Positions 20,955 to 31,389 of a stretch of DNA of 64,000 bases are shown here, piece by piece. Location of the stretch: positions 63,501,157 through 63,565,156 of the forward strand of contig JAVGWX010000013.1 in the NCBI GenBank assembly GCA_036924085.1, written 5' to 3'. Position 1 is the stretch's first letter, and each line of letters starts with the position of its first letter. A program made the translations under genes and the position numbers. The notes beneath the pieces were generated by a model, which was given only the letters and a program-made list of their open reading frames with translations, had not been told where the DNA came from and made no database searches. The DNA comes from Ariolimax columbianus (taxonomy: Eukaryota; Mollusca; Gastropoda; Stylommatophora; Arionidae).

Positions 20955-21690
20955 TTAACTTAATGTCTTTATACTGGTTTAGAAGACTGCAAAGTGTATA
21001 CAACCTGTTTCTTTTCCATTCACTTGATCTGTAAAATAACTATGCACATCCAATGTATTCTCGAATGCATTAATTGACACTGCCTCCACTATTTCCTGTG
21101 GCAATAGATTACCAGCTTTCACCACTCTCTGACTAAAAAATAAGTATTTCCTGTTATCTAATCTGGACCTTTCTTTAATTCTATTTCTTTTTCTAAGAAT
21201 CGACATCACTACACTCTGGGCATACCCACAGGTGCTCAGTCTCTCTCATCAAATGGCGTAAGGTATGGATGCTGATGGTCCCTGTAGATCGCTGGTTGTA
21301 CACTCTCCTGCTCTGTCCTCTCATGCGCCATACTCTGCTCAAACCTTGTTTAATGTCGAAACTTTGCAGTCTGTGGATTGCTGCTTCATCTATTGCGGTG
21401 TCATCATCCAGCAGGTGGTCTTTGATTGCTTTCAAAATGTCACTTATATGCATCACTAATGTGCCCATGATGGGAGCTTGTGAAGCCATGATGTCAGCTC
21501 TTTCATTGCCCTAATTTCTTTAATTAATTTGTAACTGTGCCATCTTGTTCTTGTAGGCTGCTGTATGTTGAAAAACTTGTAATAGCCTAATTTATCCTTT
21601 CTGTTGATTATCTTATAAACCTGTATTAAATCACCTCAAATCATCTCTTTTCTAGACACTATAGGCCAGGTAGGGTATTCCAAGAATGAA
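20955..21690 (-). pseudogene. CR1-like LINE 3' end, interrupted by another LINE
   Basis: The minus strand gives the RT C-terminal region (gtgatttaatacaggttta) from 21,690 leftward. After the insert at 21,181-21,514 it continues with RLDNRKYLFFSQRVVKAGNL and PQEIVEAVSINAFENTLD, ending in an attaagttaa tail. The R-L-D-x-RK-x-FF-S-RVV-x-x-W/G-N-LP pattern is the usual CR1/L2 C-terminus. Confidence 0.85.
21181..21514 (-). mobile_element. unclassified LINE 3' end with 11-bp target-site duplication
   Basis: The minus-strand frame (MASQAPIMGTLVMHISDILK at the start, RETEHLWVCPECSDVDS at the end) stops directly before an A-rich tail (ttagaaaaagaaatag). The bases tttctttaatt flank it at 21,170-21,180 and 21,515-21,525, inside a CR1 copy. 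The W-V-C-P-E-C end recalls a zinc finger, but I cannot name the clade. Confidence 0.82.
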
Positions 21691-22540
21691 CTAAATATCC
21701 ATACCATTTCCAAGAATGAACTAAATATCCATACCATTTCCAAGAATTAACTAAATATCCATACCATTTTCAAGAATGAACTAAATATCCATACCATTTC
21801 CAAGAATGAACTAAATATCCATACCATTTCCAAGAATGAACTAAATATCCATACCATTTCCAAGAATGAACTAAATATCCATACCATTTCCAAGAATGAA
21901 CTAAATATCCATACCATTTCCAAGAATGAACTAAATATCCATACCATTTCCAAGAATGAACTAAATATCCATACCATTTCCAAGAATGAACTAAATATCC
22001 ATACCATTTCCAAGAATGAACTAAATATCCATACCATTTCCAAGAATGCAATTATTTTCCATAATGTTTCCAAGAATGCAGTTATTATCTGTGTGTATCC
22101 AGGAATGCCATTTTAATCCATACTATATCCAGCAATGTATTTATTATTCATGTAATGTCCAAGAAGGCAGTTGTTATCCATATCATATCCAAGAAAGCAG
22201 CCATTATCCATACTATGTCCAAGAGAGCAGTTATTATCCATACCATGTCCAAGAAAGTAGTCATCCATACCATATCAATAAATCAACCATTATCCATACC
22301 ATGTCCAAGAAAGTAGTCATCCATACCGTATCAATAAATCAACCATTATCCACACCGTATCCAAGAAACCAGCCATTATCCATACATATCCAATCAATCA
22401 GCCGTTATCCATGTGATATCCAAGAAAGCAACTATTCCTCCAGCAGTTTCCAAGAAAGTATTGATTATCCACGCCATTTCCAAGAAGACAATTACTATCG
22501 AAACCCACTCCACGAATGCAAATATTGCCCAATTATCTTT
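21678..22540. repeat. 30-bp minisatellite with a decayed right half
   Basis: Near-perfect 30-bp units (core aagaatgaactaaatatcc) run from 21,678 to about 22,045. From there to 22,540 the same motif continues in diverged form (ccaagaaagcagttattatc). The sharp step from uniform to decayed units suggests recent re-expansion of the left part. The left end abuts the CR1 copy. Confidence 0.92.
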
Positions 22541-22740
22541 CTATAATTGAATGTATGTGATAGGCCACTTCTGGGTGCACAGTCAGCAGATGGATTCAGG
22601 GCCTTTGATTCTCAGTTGATCCAGCAGACGAACGATAACTCCGTTAGGGATTTGGTTTCACATTGTTAGCCCTCGGGATGTTGGATGCGATACCCTGTGG
22701 GCCAGGGAGTTCAACTTTAACGATCCGCGTTCAATCATGT
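22541..22740. other. short unassigned spacer
   Basis: Apparently unique sequence between the 30-bp array and the pyrimidine block. No feature is seen. Confidence 0.5.
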
Positions 22741-22905
22741 CTCTCTCCATCAACAATCTCCGTCATCTATCTCATTTTAGCTCCATATTCCTCTCTCTCT
22801 CTCTTTCTCTCGCTCACTCACATCTTCTTTATCACTGCTTTACTCACAATCCCTTTCACAATTCACTCCCACTCTCTTATAAATTCTCTGTTCTTCCCTT
22901 CTTCA

Positions 22906-22959
<54 letters not shown>

Positions 22960-22974
22960 CTTCTTGATATCTTT
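22741..22974. repeat. pyrimidine-rich block with a (TC)n run
   Basis: Almost only T and C on the plus strand, with a pure (TC)n run at about 22,908-22,953. Confidence 0.9.
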
Positions 22975-23680
22975 CCATCTCTTGTTCTCTCCATGTCTCT
23001 CTCAATCTCTTGTTCTCTCCATGTCTCTCTCAATATCTTGTTCTCTCCATGTCTCTCTCAATCTCTTGTTCTCTCCATGTCTCTCTCAATCTCTTGTTCT
23101 CTCCATGTCTCTCTCAATCTCTTGTTCTCTCCATGTCTCTCTCAATCTCTTGTTCTCTCCATGTCTCTCTCAATCTTTTGTCCTCTCCATGTCTCTTTCA
23201 ATCGCTTGTTCTCTCCATGTCTCTCTCAATCTCTTGTTCTCTCCATGTCTCTCTCAATCTCTTGTTCTCTCCATGTCTCTCTCAATCTCTTGTTCTCTCC
23301 ATGTCTCTCTCAATCTCTTGTTCTCTCCATGTCTCTCTCAATCTCTTGTTCTCTCCATGTCTCTCTCAATCTCTTGTTCTCTCCATGTCTCTCTCAATCT
23401 CTTGTTCTCTCCATGTCTCTTTCAATCTCTTGTTCTCTCCATGTCTCTCTCAATCTCTTGTTCTCTCCATGTCTCTCTCAATCTCTTGTTCTCTCCATGT
23501 CTCTCTCAATCTCTTGTTCTCTCCATGTCTCTCTCAATCTCTTGTTCTCTCCATGTCTCTCTGAATCTCTTGTTCTCTCCATGTCTCTCTCAATCTCTTG
23601 TTCTCTCATGTCTCTCTCAATCTCTTGTTCTCTCCATGTCTCTCTCAATCTCTTGTTCTCTCCATGTCTCTCTCAATCTC
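22975..23680. repeat. 27-bp minisatellite, about 26 units
   Basis: Unit core caatctcttgttctctccat, strongly pyrimidine-biased, with few variants; one unit near 23,608 has lost a base pair. The 27-bp length keeps all frames open, so the long Ser/Leu-rich ORFs here are artefacts. Confidence 0.95.
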
Positions 23681-24354
23681 TATTGCCCTCTCTGCCCTTA
23701 TCGTTCTTGCTCTCATATCTCTGTCAATCATGTACTCTCTTCATCACTCTCCCATCCTCGTCTATCTCTCTCATTCTCAATCTCATTTGTCCTGTCTCTC
23801 ATTACCCCTCTCTCCCACTCTCTCTATCACTTGTTCTCTCTCCATCCACCATCTCTTGTCCTCTCCCTATCTTTCTTTTTCTCAATCTCTCATTTGCCCT
23901 GTTTCTCTCTGCCTCTCTCTCCATCACATGTTCTCTCTCCATCTACCATCTCTCATTCTCTCTCTATCTACCATCTCTCGTCCTCTCCCTATCTCTCTTT
24001 TTCTCACTCTCCCAGTTGCCCTACCTCTCTCATCACTTGTACTCTCTCCATGTCCCATCTCTCTCTCTTTTTCTCCATCACTCATTTGGCCTGTCTCTTT
24101 CTCTGTCTCTTTCTCTGTCTCTTTCTCTGTCTCTTTCTCCCATTTCTTGTCCCTCTTTTCTATCTTTTTCTCGAATCTCTCTGTTGCTCCTTCTTCATCT
24201 CGTTCTTTCTCACCCTCACTTATTCACTCCATCTCTCACTCCCACTTCATATCACCATCTCTCTCTCTCCATCTCTCTCTTCAACACTTTATCTTTCTAT
24301 CTCTTTCACTCAGTCTCTCCTTTGCCCTCCCTCTCCCTCTCATTATTTCTCCTT
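23681..24354. repeat. pyrimidine-rich low-complexity sequence
   Basis: T/C-rich DNA with loose repeats (ctctctccatctcac type and a tctctttctctg run near 24,095-24,140). No clear unit. Confidence 0.85.
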
Positions 24355-24955
24355 TGTTCTCATTCTCTCCCTCTCTCATTCTGTTCACTTCTTACTCTCC
24401 ACATATATCGCTCTCTCCCTCTCTCATTCTGTTCACTTCTTACTCTCCACATATATCGCTCTCTCCCTCTCTCATTCTGTTCACTTCTTACTCTCCACAT
24501 ATATCGCTCTCTCCCTCTCTCATTCTGTTCACTTCTTACTCTCCACATATATCACTCTCTCCCTCTCTCATTCTGTTCACTTCTTACTCTCCACATATAT
24601 CGCTCTCTCCCTCTCTCATTCTGTTCACTTCTTACTCTCCACATATATCGCTCTCTCCCTCTCTCATTCTGTTCACTTCTTACTCTCCACATATATCGCT
24701 CTCTCCCTCTCTCATTCTGTTCACTTCTTACTCTCCATATATATCGCTCTCTCCCTCTCTCATTCTGTTCACTTCTTACTCTCCACATATATCGCTCTCT
24801 CCCTCTCTCATTCTGTTCACTTCTTACTCTCCATATATATCGCTCTCTCCCTCTCTCATTCTGTTCACTTCTTACTCTCCACATATATCGCTCTCTCCCT
24901 CTCTCATTCTGTTCACTTCTTACTCTCCACATATATCGCTCTCTCCCTCTCTCAT
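24355..24955. repeat. 48-bp minisatellite, about 12.5 units
   Basis: Unit core cattctgttcacttcttact. The only common variant is catatatcgc versus tatatatcgc. The 48-bp length keeps frames open on both strands; the minus strand gives a repeated RSEQNERGRERY. Confidence 0.95.
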
Positions 24956-25099
24956 TTTCTCTCCACTCTCTCCATCTCACTATGTTTTGTTCCCTCTCTC
25001 CGTCCTTTGTTTCCTCTGTTCGTTTTTCATTCTCTCTTAATCTGTCGTTTTCAATCTTCATATTGCACTCTCTCGCTCATTGTCTTACTTTCTCTCGTT

Positions 25100-25915
25100 C
25101 TATCTATCTCATTCTCTCCCCATCATCTATAGTTCTGTCTCTCCATCTATAGTTCTGTCTCCCCATCATCTATAGTTCTGTCTCCCCATCATCTATAGTT
25201 CTGTCTCCCCATCTATAGTTCTGTCTCCCCATCTATAGTTCTGTCTCTCCATCTATAGTTCTGTCTCCCCATCATCTATAGTTCTGTCTCCCCATCTATA
25301 GTTCTGTCTCCCCATCTATAGTTCTCCCTCCAGCTATAGTCATGTCTCCCCATTATCTATAGTTCTGTCTCCCCATCATCTATAGTTCTGTCTCTCCATC
25401 TATAGTCCTGTCTCCCTATATATAGTCATGTCTCCCCATCATCTATAGTTCTGTCTCCCCATCTATAGCCCTGTCTCCCCATCATCTATAGTTCTGTCTT
25501 CCCATCAATAGTTCTGTCTCCCAATCTGTAGTTCTGTCTCTTCATCTATAGTTCTGTCTCCCCATCTATAGTTCTCTCTCCAGCTATAGTCATGTCTCCC
25601 CATTATCTATAGTTCTGTCTCCCCAGGATCTATAGTTCTGTCTCTCCATCTATAGTCCTGTCTCCCTATATATAGTCATGTCTCCCCATCATCTATAGTT
25701 CTGTATCCCCATCTATAGTCCTGTCTCCCCATCATCTATAGTTCTGTCTCCCCATCTATAGTTCTGTCTCCCCATCTATAGTTCTCTCTCCCCATCTATA
25801 GTCCTGTCTCCCCATCATCTATAGTTCTGTCTTCCCATCAATAGTTCTGTCTCCCAATCTGTAGTTCTGTCTCTTCATCTATAGTTCTGCCTCCCCATCT
25901 ATAGCTCTGTCTCTC
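25100..25915. repeat. 20/23-bp minisatellite with higher-order blocks
   Basis: Units of 20 or 23 bp around tctatagttctgtctcccc. A longer block (containing cagctatagtcatgtctccc) recurs near 25,330 and 25,580, indicating multi-unit duplication. Confidence 0.93.
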
Positions 25916-26338
25916 CATCTCCATATCTCTCTCCTCCTCTCGTCTCTTGCTCTCTTTATATCATTTGTTGTCTCTCTCATTCTCTCCATCTCTCATTCTC
26001 TCCATCTCTCATCCTCATCATCTCAAAGTCACCCCATTATCTCTCATGCTCTCTCTCTGCCTCATCTCTCTCATCTCTTGCTCTCTCTCTCTCTTTATAT
26101 CATTTCTCTCTTCACATCTCTCCATCTCAAACTCACCCCATGTGTCTCGGTCTCTCACCATCTCTATCTCTCTCCATCTCACACTCCATCTCTCACTCTC
26201 TCTCCATCGCTCACTCTCTCTCCATTCACACTCTCTCTTCATCTCACTCTCTCCCTCTCTCTATCTCCCTCTCTCTCCCTCTCTCTCCATCTCTTTCACT
26301 CTCTCTCCATCTCTCTCGATCTCTCTCTCTCCATCTCA

Positions 26339-26369
<31 letters not shown>

Positions 26370-26790
26370 CATCTCTCACTTCATCTCTCACTCCCTCTCT
26401 TTTCTCTCTCTCTTTCCATTTCTCTCCATCTCTCTCTCCATCTCACTCTCGCCCTATCTCTCTTTCCCTCTCTCTCACTCTCTCTCCATCTCTCACTCTC
26501 TCTCTCCCTCTCTCTCCATTTCTCTCCATCTCACACTTCTCCCTCTCTCTCTCCCTCTCACTATCTCTTTTCTCTTTCTCTCCCTCTCTTTCCATTTCTC
26601 TCCATCTCTCTCTCCATCTCACTCTCCATCTCACTCTCTCTCACTCTCTCTATCTCTCACTCCATCTCTCCCTCTCTCTCCATCTCACTCCATCTCTCAC
26701 TCTCTCTCCATCTCACTCTCTCTCCCTTTCTCTCCATCTCACCCTCTCTCTCCCTCTCTCTCCATCTCTCATTCACCCGATTCCTCTCCC
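25916..26790. repeat. pyrimidine-rich low-complexity block
   Basis: Dense (tctctccatctcac)-like sequence, nearly devoid of purines apart from scattered A. Open frames are compositional artefacts. Confidence 0.92.
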
Positions 26791-26879
26791 TTACTCTCAC
26801 TGTTCCAAGTTGCTTTGATCTCAATAACTGCTCTGGACATTCTCAAACATTTTCTACTGCATGATTGGTTTCCTTGACA

Positions 26880-26945
26880 TCTCTGAGTATGGCACAGACG
26901 AGACCACTGCCACACTGTCAGTATGCGTAATAGACCACTACTAGT
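26880..26945 (+). repeat. fragment of the LINE end that seeds the 36-bp array
   Basis: The stretch with gaccactgccacactgtcag resembles caccactgccacacttagag at 36,700, the C-terminal codons of the DQR-PKELL LINE family. It is short and diverged. Confidence 0.45.
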
Positions 26946-27247
26946 TTTTTCTAAACTCTCTAAAGTTAAAGACACCCCAACTCAGTGTACCCCACCACCA
27001 CTTACACAGATGAAAAACCTCATGAATGTAGACAAGCCTTTGTATTAGAAAAAAAGCTAGAGAAACAATCACTCATTTATGTATATGAGGCATGTCCACA
27101 TGAAATCGGACCTAACTGTAACAAGTGAACATACGTACGATGTGCATGATCACGTCACTTCTGATGTAAACAGCACATACCAACCGTGAAGTTTGTAAAA
27201 TTTCATTATCCCACAACTCATAGTTTCCTCAGCAGACCGTTGAAAAC
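26946..27247. other. no recognisable feature
   Basis: Unassigned AT-rich sequence left of the mariner palindrome. It may contain transposon ends, but no terminal inverted repeat is certain. Confidence 0.45.
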
Positions 27248-27430
27248 ATGGCGGCGTGATACGGAATCCGTCCAGAGTTGATCATCGAGCAGTGATTCGG
27301 TTTCTAACAACTGAAGGGTGTCGACCAATTGACATTCATTGCCGAATGAAGGCAGAGTGTGGTGACAAAAGTGTGTCGAAGACAACAGTGAAGAACTGGG
27401 CAACGATGTTTAAAGAAGGACGTAAGTTAA
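27248..27430 (+). pseudogene. mariner-like transposase N-terminal (helix-turn-helix) fragment, left arm
   Basis: The frame gives VIRNPSRVDHRAVIRFLTTE, CRMKAECGDKSVSKTTVKNW and MFKEGRK, matching the first helix-turn-helix of mariner/SETMAR-type transposases. It stops before the second DNA-binding and catalytic domains and is an inverted repeat of the following arm. Confidence 0.78.
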
Positions 27431-27482
27431 AGCAACAATATGCGCCTGACCTGGTCTTGGAAGATCTTTCGTTAACCCACTT

Positions 27483-27660
27483 CTTTCTGTAAACATCGTT
27501 GTCCAGTTCTTCACTGTAGTCTTCGACACACTGTTGTCACCATACACTACCTGCATTCTGTGATGACTGTCAAATGGTTGACATCCTTCAGCCGTTAGAA
27601 ACCGAATCACCGTTCGGTGATCAACTCGGGACGGATTCCGTATCACACCCGACATGTTGG
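27483..27660 (-). pseudogene. mariner-like transposase N-terminal fragment, right arm
   Basis: The minus strand reads GVIRNPSRVDHRTVIRFLTA, then YGDNSVSKTTVKNWTTMFTE. It mirrors the left arm with a spacer of about 50 bp, and the arms differ at many positions. The region forms a palindrome of about 410 bp with no catalytic domain on either side. Confidence 0.78.
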
Positions 27661-28003
27661 TTTCAGGGCAGGATTATGTTAAAGGATCACTCTCAACGGT
27701 GATTTGTGTTTTGGACCGTGTATTTGTTTTATTTCTCAGTGTGGAGCATGGATTTATTATAAACCTTGGCACAATATGAGTTCCGTTATTTAGTAGTCGG
27801 TGGAATGTAACGTTTCAAGAGGTTTTCCCAGTGAGTCACACTGCATATCTAAAGTAGGCCGTGGTTTAACCCATTTGCTCTGTCCTTCTTCACACTTTTT
27901 TGAGACCCTCTTAATCTTAGCACAATACACAAACTCCGTAGCACTGTCGAGGATCCCGTAATAGATTGAGTAGATTATTAACATAATTTTGAATTTGTTC
28001 AGG
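27661..28003. other. no recognisable feature
   Basis: Unassigned sequence between the mariner palindrome and a LINE 3' end. Confidence 0.5.
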
Positions 28004-28614
28004 TCAGGTCAGGTCATCCCGTAACTGGTGAGGTCGTTGAGGCACACATGAAGACATCCTCACAACACCACGCCACCCTTCTCTGTCAGATGCCGCTGCC
28101 TGTGACTCTTCTGGTCGGAGATTGGTCCATTCTTTCATGTTGTCCTCCCATCTCTTTTTGGGACGGCCTCTTCGTCGTCTGCCATGCACCTTTCCGTGGA
28201 GGATCGTATTTGCAAGACCATTTGATCTCGATATGTGACCGTATCAAGCGAGTTTCCTTTTTTTGACAGTTGCCAAGAGGTCTTCAAAAGGCCCTATTGC
28301 TGTTGTAATTCTATCTCGTATTTCCTCATTTGTAACTCGATCGTTGTACGTGACGTTTAAAAGTCTTCGGAAAACATCTCATCTCCAGCTGTAACTGTCC
28401 ATGTCTCACAAGCATAGAGGAATATTGACATGACCAGTTTATGCATTAGTCTGATTTTCGTGCATAGTGCTAACCGTTTATCTTGCCAGATTTTGTTAAG
28501 CCGTGCAAGCGCTGCTATTGTCTGTGCTATTCTGGCCAACACCTCACATTTTGATCCTTCATCACTGACAATCGACCCTAGATATTTAAAATGGTCAACC
28601 ACTTCAAGTTCCTG
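28004..28614 (-). pseudogene. LINE ORF2 C-terminal half (VPQRPHQL family)
   Basis: On the minus strand: VDHFKYLGSIVSDEGSKCEV, IAALARLNKIWQDKRLALCT, FLYACETWTVTAG, then after frameshifts HGRRRRGRPKKRWEDNMKEW and RMSSCVPQRPHQLRDDLT. Thumb, RRRRGRPKKRW basic box and C-terminus are all present. It is the best-preserved member of this family here but is frameshifted and 5'-truncated. Confidence 0.85.
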
Positions 28615-28932
28615 CTGTTGAATTTGTTACAAATGAGGAAATACGAGAAAGAATTACAATAGAAATAGTGCCCTTTGAAGACTTCTTGGCAATGGTCAAA
28701 AGACGGAAACTCGCTTGGTGCGGCCATATATCGACATCAAGCGATCTTGTAAATACGATCCTGCACGTAAAGGTGCAAGGCATACGACGAAGAGGTCTCC
28801 CAAAAAAAAGGGGAAAGGACAACATACAAAAACGGACCAATATCTGAACAGAGAGGGGTGCCATGGGCTTGTGGGGATGTCTTCATGTGCGCTCCAACTA
28901 CCTCACCAGTTACCGGATGACCAGGCCTGATT
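28615..28932 (+). pseudogene. LINE ORF2 C-terminal fragment, inverted neighbour of the same family
   Basis: The plus strand carries FEDFLAMVKRRKLAWCGHIS and the diverged basic box QGIRRRGLPKKRG, ending in tcaccagttaccgg. It directly abuts the previous copy in opposite orientation. Both contain C-terminal codons, so they are two copies and not one twin-primed insertion. Confidence 0.75.
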
Positions 28933-28934
28933 AA

Positions 28935-29134
28935 GAGGTATCAGGGATTCCCAGGTAAGGTTTTAGTAAACCCACAAAGAGTTATCAGGGATTCCCAGGT
29001 AAGGTTTTAGTAAACCCATGAAGAGGTTTTGGGAAATTCCTTGAGAGAGTTTAATGAGCCCTTGTGAGGTTTTGATGAACACTTCAAGAGGCTCTGCGGA
29101 ATCCTAAAAACGGTTTTGGGGTATCCATGAAGAA
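28935..29134. repeat. short diverged tandem repeats
   Basis: Two close copies of a 45-50-bp unit (tatcagggattcccaggtaa) followed by more diverged gaggttttg-type motifs. Confidence 0.7.
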
Positions 29135-29420
29135 GTATTGTGGAAAGGGCTTGCTGTGGTCAAGGCACTCGCCTCTCAAGGTGATGAACTGAAAAGGTGG
29201 GGCGGTCAATTCCTACAAGCTTTAAGTGACTTTGTCTCAATGGAGATGGGACCAGAGTGCCCGTATCCTGAGTGAACTCCAGCCGTCTTGTCACTAATCC
29301 AAGGTAGCTTGGGACCATGGAGTGAGGTTGATGACCAGCGCAGTTTCTTCCTCACTCTGGTCCAAATGCAGCGCAAGTTGCATCATCAAGACAAAACCGT
29401 CTGGTAATGTAAACATTATC
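29135..29420 (+). mobile_element. SINE-like repeat with degenerate tRNA head
   Basis: A head-like segment (gtggtcaaggcactcgcctc, then ggcggtcaattcc) precedes a domain shared with 19,420-19,530 (gagtgaggttga, ttcttcctcactc). The tRNA assignment rests on weak A- and B-box resemblance. Confidence 0.5.
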
Positions 29421-29449
29421 GCTTGCGATGAACAACTAACTAGCATTGC

Positions 29450-30170
29450 CGAATCTCAGAAGACGTTTTCTGGAGCACATAAGGCAGTTTTCTGGAACCC
29501 ATAAAGTGGTTTTATGGAACCTTTAAAGATGTTTTATGAAAACCATAAAGAGATTTTCTGGATCCTATAAAGAGGTTTTCTGGAACCCATAGAGGGGTTT
29601 TTCTAAAACCCATAAAGAGGCTTTCTGAAACCTATAAGGAGGCTTTCTCAAATCCATAAAGAGAGTTTCTGAAATCCATAAAGAGAGTTTCTGAAATCCA
29701 TAAAGAGGTTTTCTTGAACCCAAAGAGAGGTTTTCTGGAACCCATGGAGAGGTTTTCTTGAACCCATAGAGAGGTTTTCCTGAACCCATAGAGAGGTTTT
29801 TTGGAACCTATAAAGAGGTTTTCTGGAACCAATAGAGAGGTTTTTTGGAACCCATAGAGAAGTTTTCTGGAACTCATAGAGAGGTTTTTTGGAACCCATA
29901 GAGAGGTTTTCTGGAACTCATAGGTTTTCTGGAACCCATAGAGAGGTTTTCTAAAACCAATGAAGAGGCTTTCTGGAACCCATAGAGAGGTTTTCTGGAA
30001 CCGTAGTGAGGCTTTCTGGAACCGTAGTGAGGCTTTCTAAAACCAATGACGAGGCTTTCTGGAACCCATAGAGATGCTTTCTGGAACCCATAGAGAGGCT
30101 TTCTGGAACCTGTAGAGAGGCTTTCTGGAACCCATAGATAGGCTTTCTGGAACCTATGAAGAGGTGTATA
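29450..30170. repeat. 22-bp minisatellite, about 30 diverged units
   Basis: Unit core ttttctggaacccatagaga, with many substitutions and changes in unit length. It gives overlapping false ORFs on the minus strand (repeated SRKPLYGFQK). Confidence 0.92.
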
Positions 30171-30639
30171 GTGTCCAGAGTAATTCCCTCGGGTTCCCAA
30201 ATAGGCCGGTGTATTCCAATAAAGAAACGCCAGGCATCCCCACAGATGATGTGCCGATCCTCTGGGATGGGGGCAGCACAGAATGAGAAACGTTGGCTCA
30301 CTTCCTTGTTATTTTCCTGTTGACTGAACTCCGATAATTAGTACAGCGTCCACGTCTGAACTGGTAGCAACATTTGAGATCAATTTATCGAGCAATAAAT
30401 CAAGTAACTGAAGGCAGCCACAGAGAGTGGTCGTACCACAGTCTCTTGATGTTGTTGTTGTTCCTGTGATAAGTGATAGCTGGTCGATAAACATGGTCTT
30501 GCGCCGGATTGATGTTAAGTTCGTTGTTATTGTTTCGCTGTTTTTGGTAATAGAAACGGGATTTATTTGATAAATCTATCGCGTGCGAGGAATACGTCCT
30601 GGCGTTCGTACAGGTTATATGACATTATTCATTCGCTTT
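30171..30639. other. no recognisable feature
   Basis: Apparently unique sequence. No frame or repeat that I can support. Confidence 0.5.
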
Positions 30640-30800
30640 GAAGTCCAGTGTGAAGGCAAAGACCACTACTGCAGTTGGCATATTGTAAAGCGTGTTGACT
30701 GAAGAGAAGATTTGCTAGTTGTGACACTTTTATTTGGTGTCCCTCTAGTCTGATATCTTGACTCGTCTCTCACTTGTGACAAGGTGCTTCTGTAACCTCA
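30640..30800 (+). repeat. unexpanded relative of the 45-bp array and its right flank
   Basis: One unit-like stretch (aaagaccactactgcag) is followed by tgtgacacttttatttggtg and cttgactcgtctctc. The same flank follows the array at 32,476-32,580. It is a single-unit copy of the locus that is expanded at 31,390. Confidence 0.8.
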
Positions 30801-30814
30801 AAGGGCCAGTTTTT

Positions 30815-31330
30815 CAGTCCCCATCATTATCAGGTGCCCTGCCGGTTGGCACTGACGATCATGAACCTTCGTTTACCAACTCTGTTATTGACTGGCGCCC
30901 ATACCATTCTCTCAAACTGTCCAGCATCTTCTCTCTCAGCCTTTCTCTGTCTCTCTTTCCTGCTATCTTTACCGTTGACGCGACTAGCTCTAAGCCGCTT
31001 CTTTTCATAACATGCTAAAAAAAAGGTTGAATTTCTTGTTCTAATCCTTGCAATAAGGTGTCTTTGTGCCTGTGCCCCCTCGAGAACTGTATAATTAGTC
31101 TCCTTTGCAGTCCATGGGATCCGTAACATTCTTCTGTAAAACCAAATTTCCGATGCTTCCATATATCTAAGCGCTTTCTTGCTAATTGTCAATGATTCAC
31201 TGTCATTGGTCAGTACTGGTTCCACGTAGCATCCAAGGACTCTTTCTCAGTTCCAGCGACAAGTTTTTGTTGCACAATATTCCTTTCATGGACTGGAAGA
31301 CCTATTTTGATGGGCTGTTCTGCATTTTAT
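30815..31330 (-). pseudogene. LINE reverse-transcriptase C-terminal half
   Basis: On the minus strand: VFQSMKGILCNKNLSLELRK, a one-base frameshift, VLGCYVEPVLTNDSESLTIS, then YMEASEIWFYRRMLRIPWTA and IVSANRQGT. This follows the NLSL-R-RVL-CYV...W-FYRRMLRIPWTA pattern of RTE-like LINEs, with a degraded basic linker. Confidence 0.85.
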
Positions 31331-31389
31331 TTCGTAATTACATGTTATTAATCTGACGTGTATGTTTCCCAGAAATCTTAAATTAATCA

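Noticed and set aside
22663..25152. Long Ser/Leu-rich protein of about 830 residues
   Set aside because: Composition is dictated by pyrimidine repeats with periods divisible by three. No codon bias or domain.
28004..28932. Twin-primed (internally inverted) single LINE
   Set aside because: Both halves contain overlapping C-terminal codons, so two separate copies are needed.
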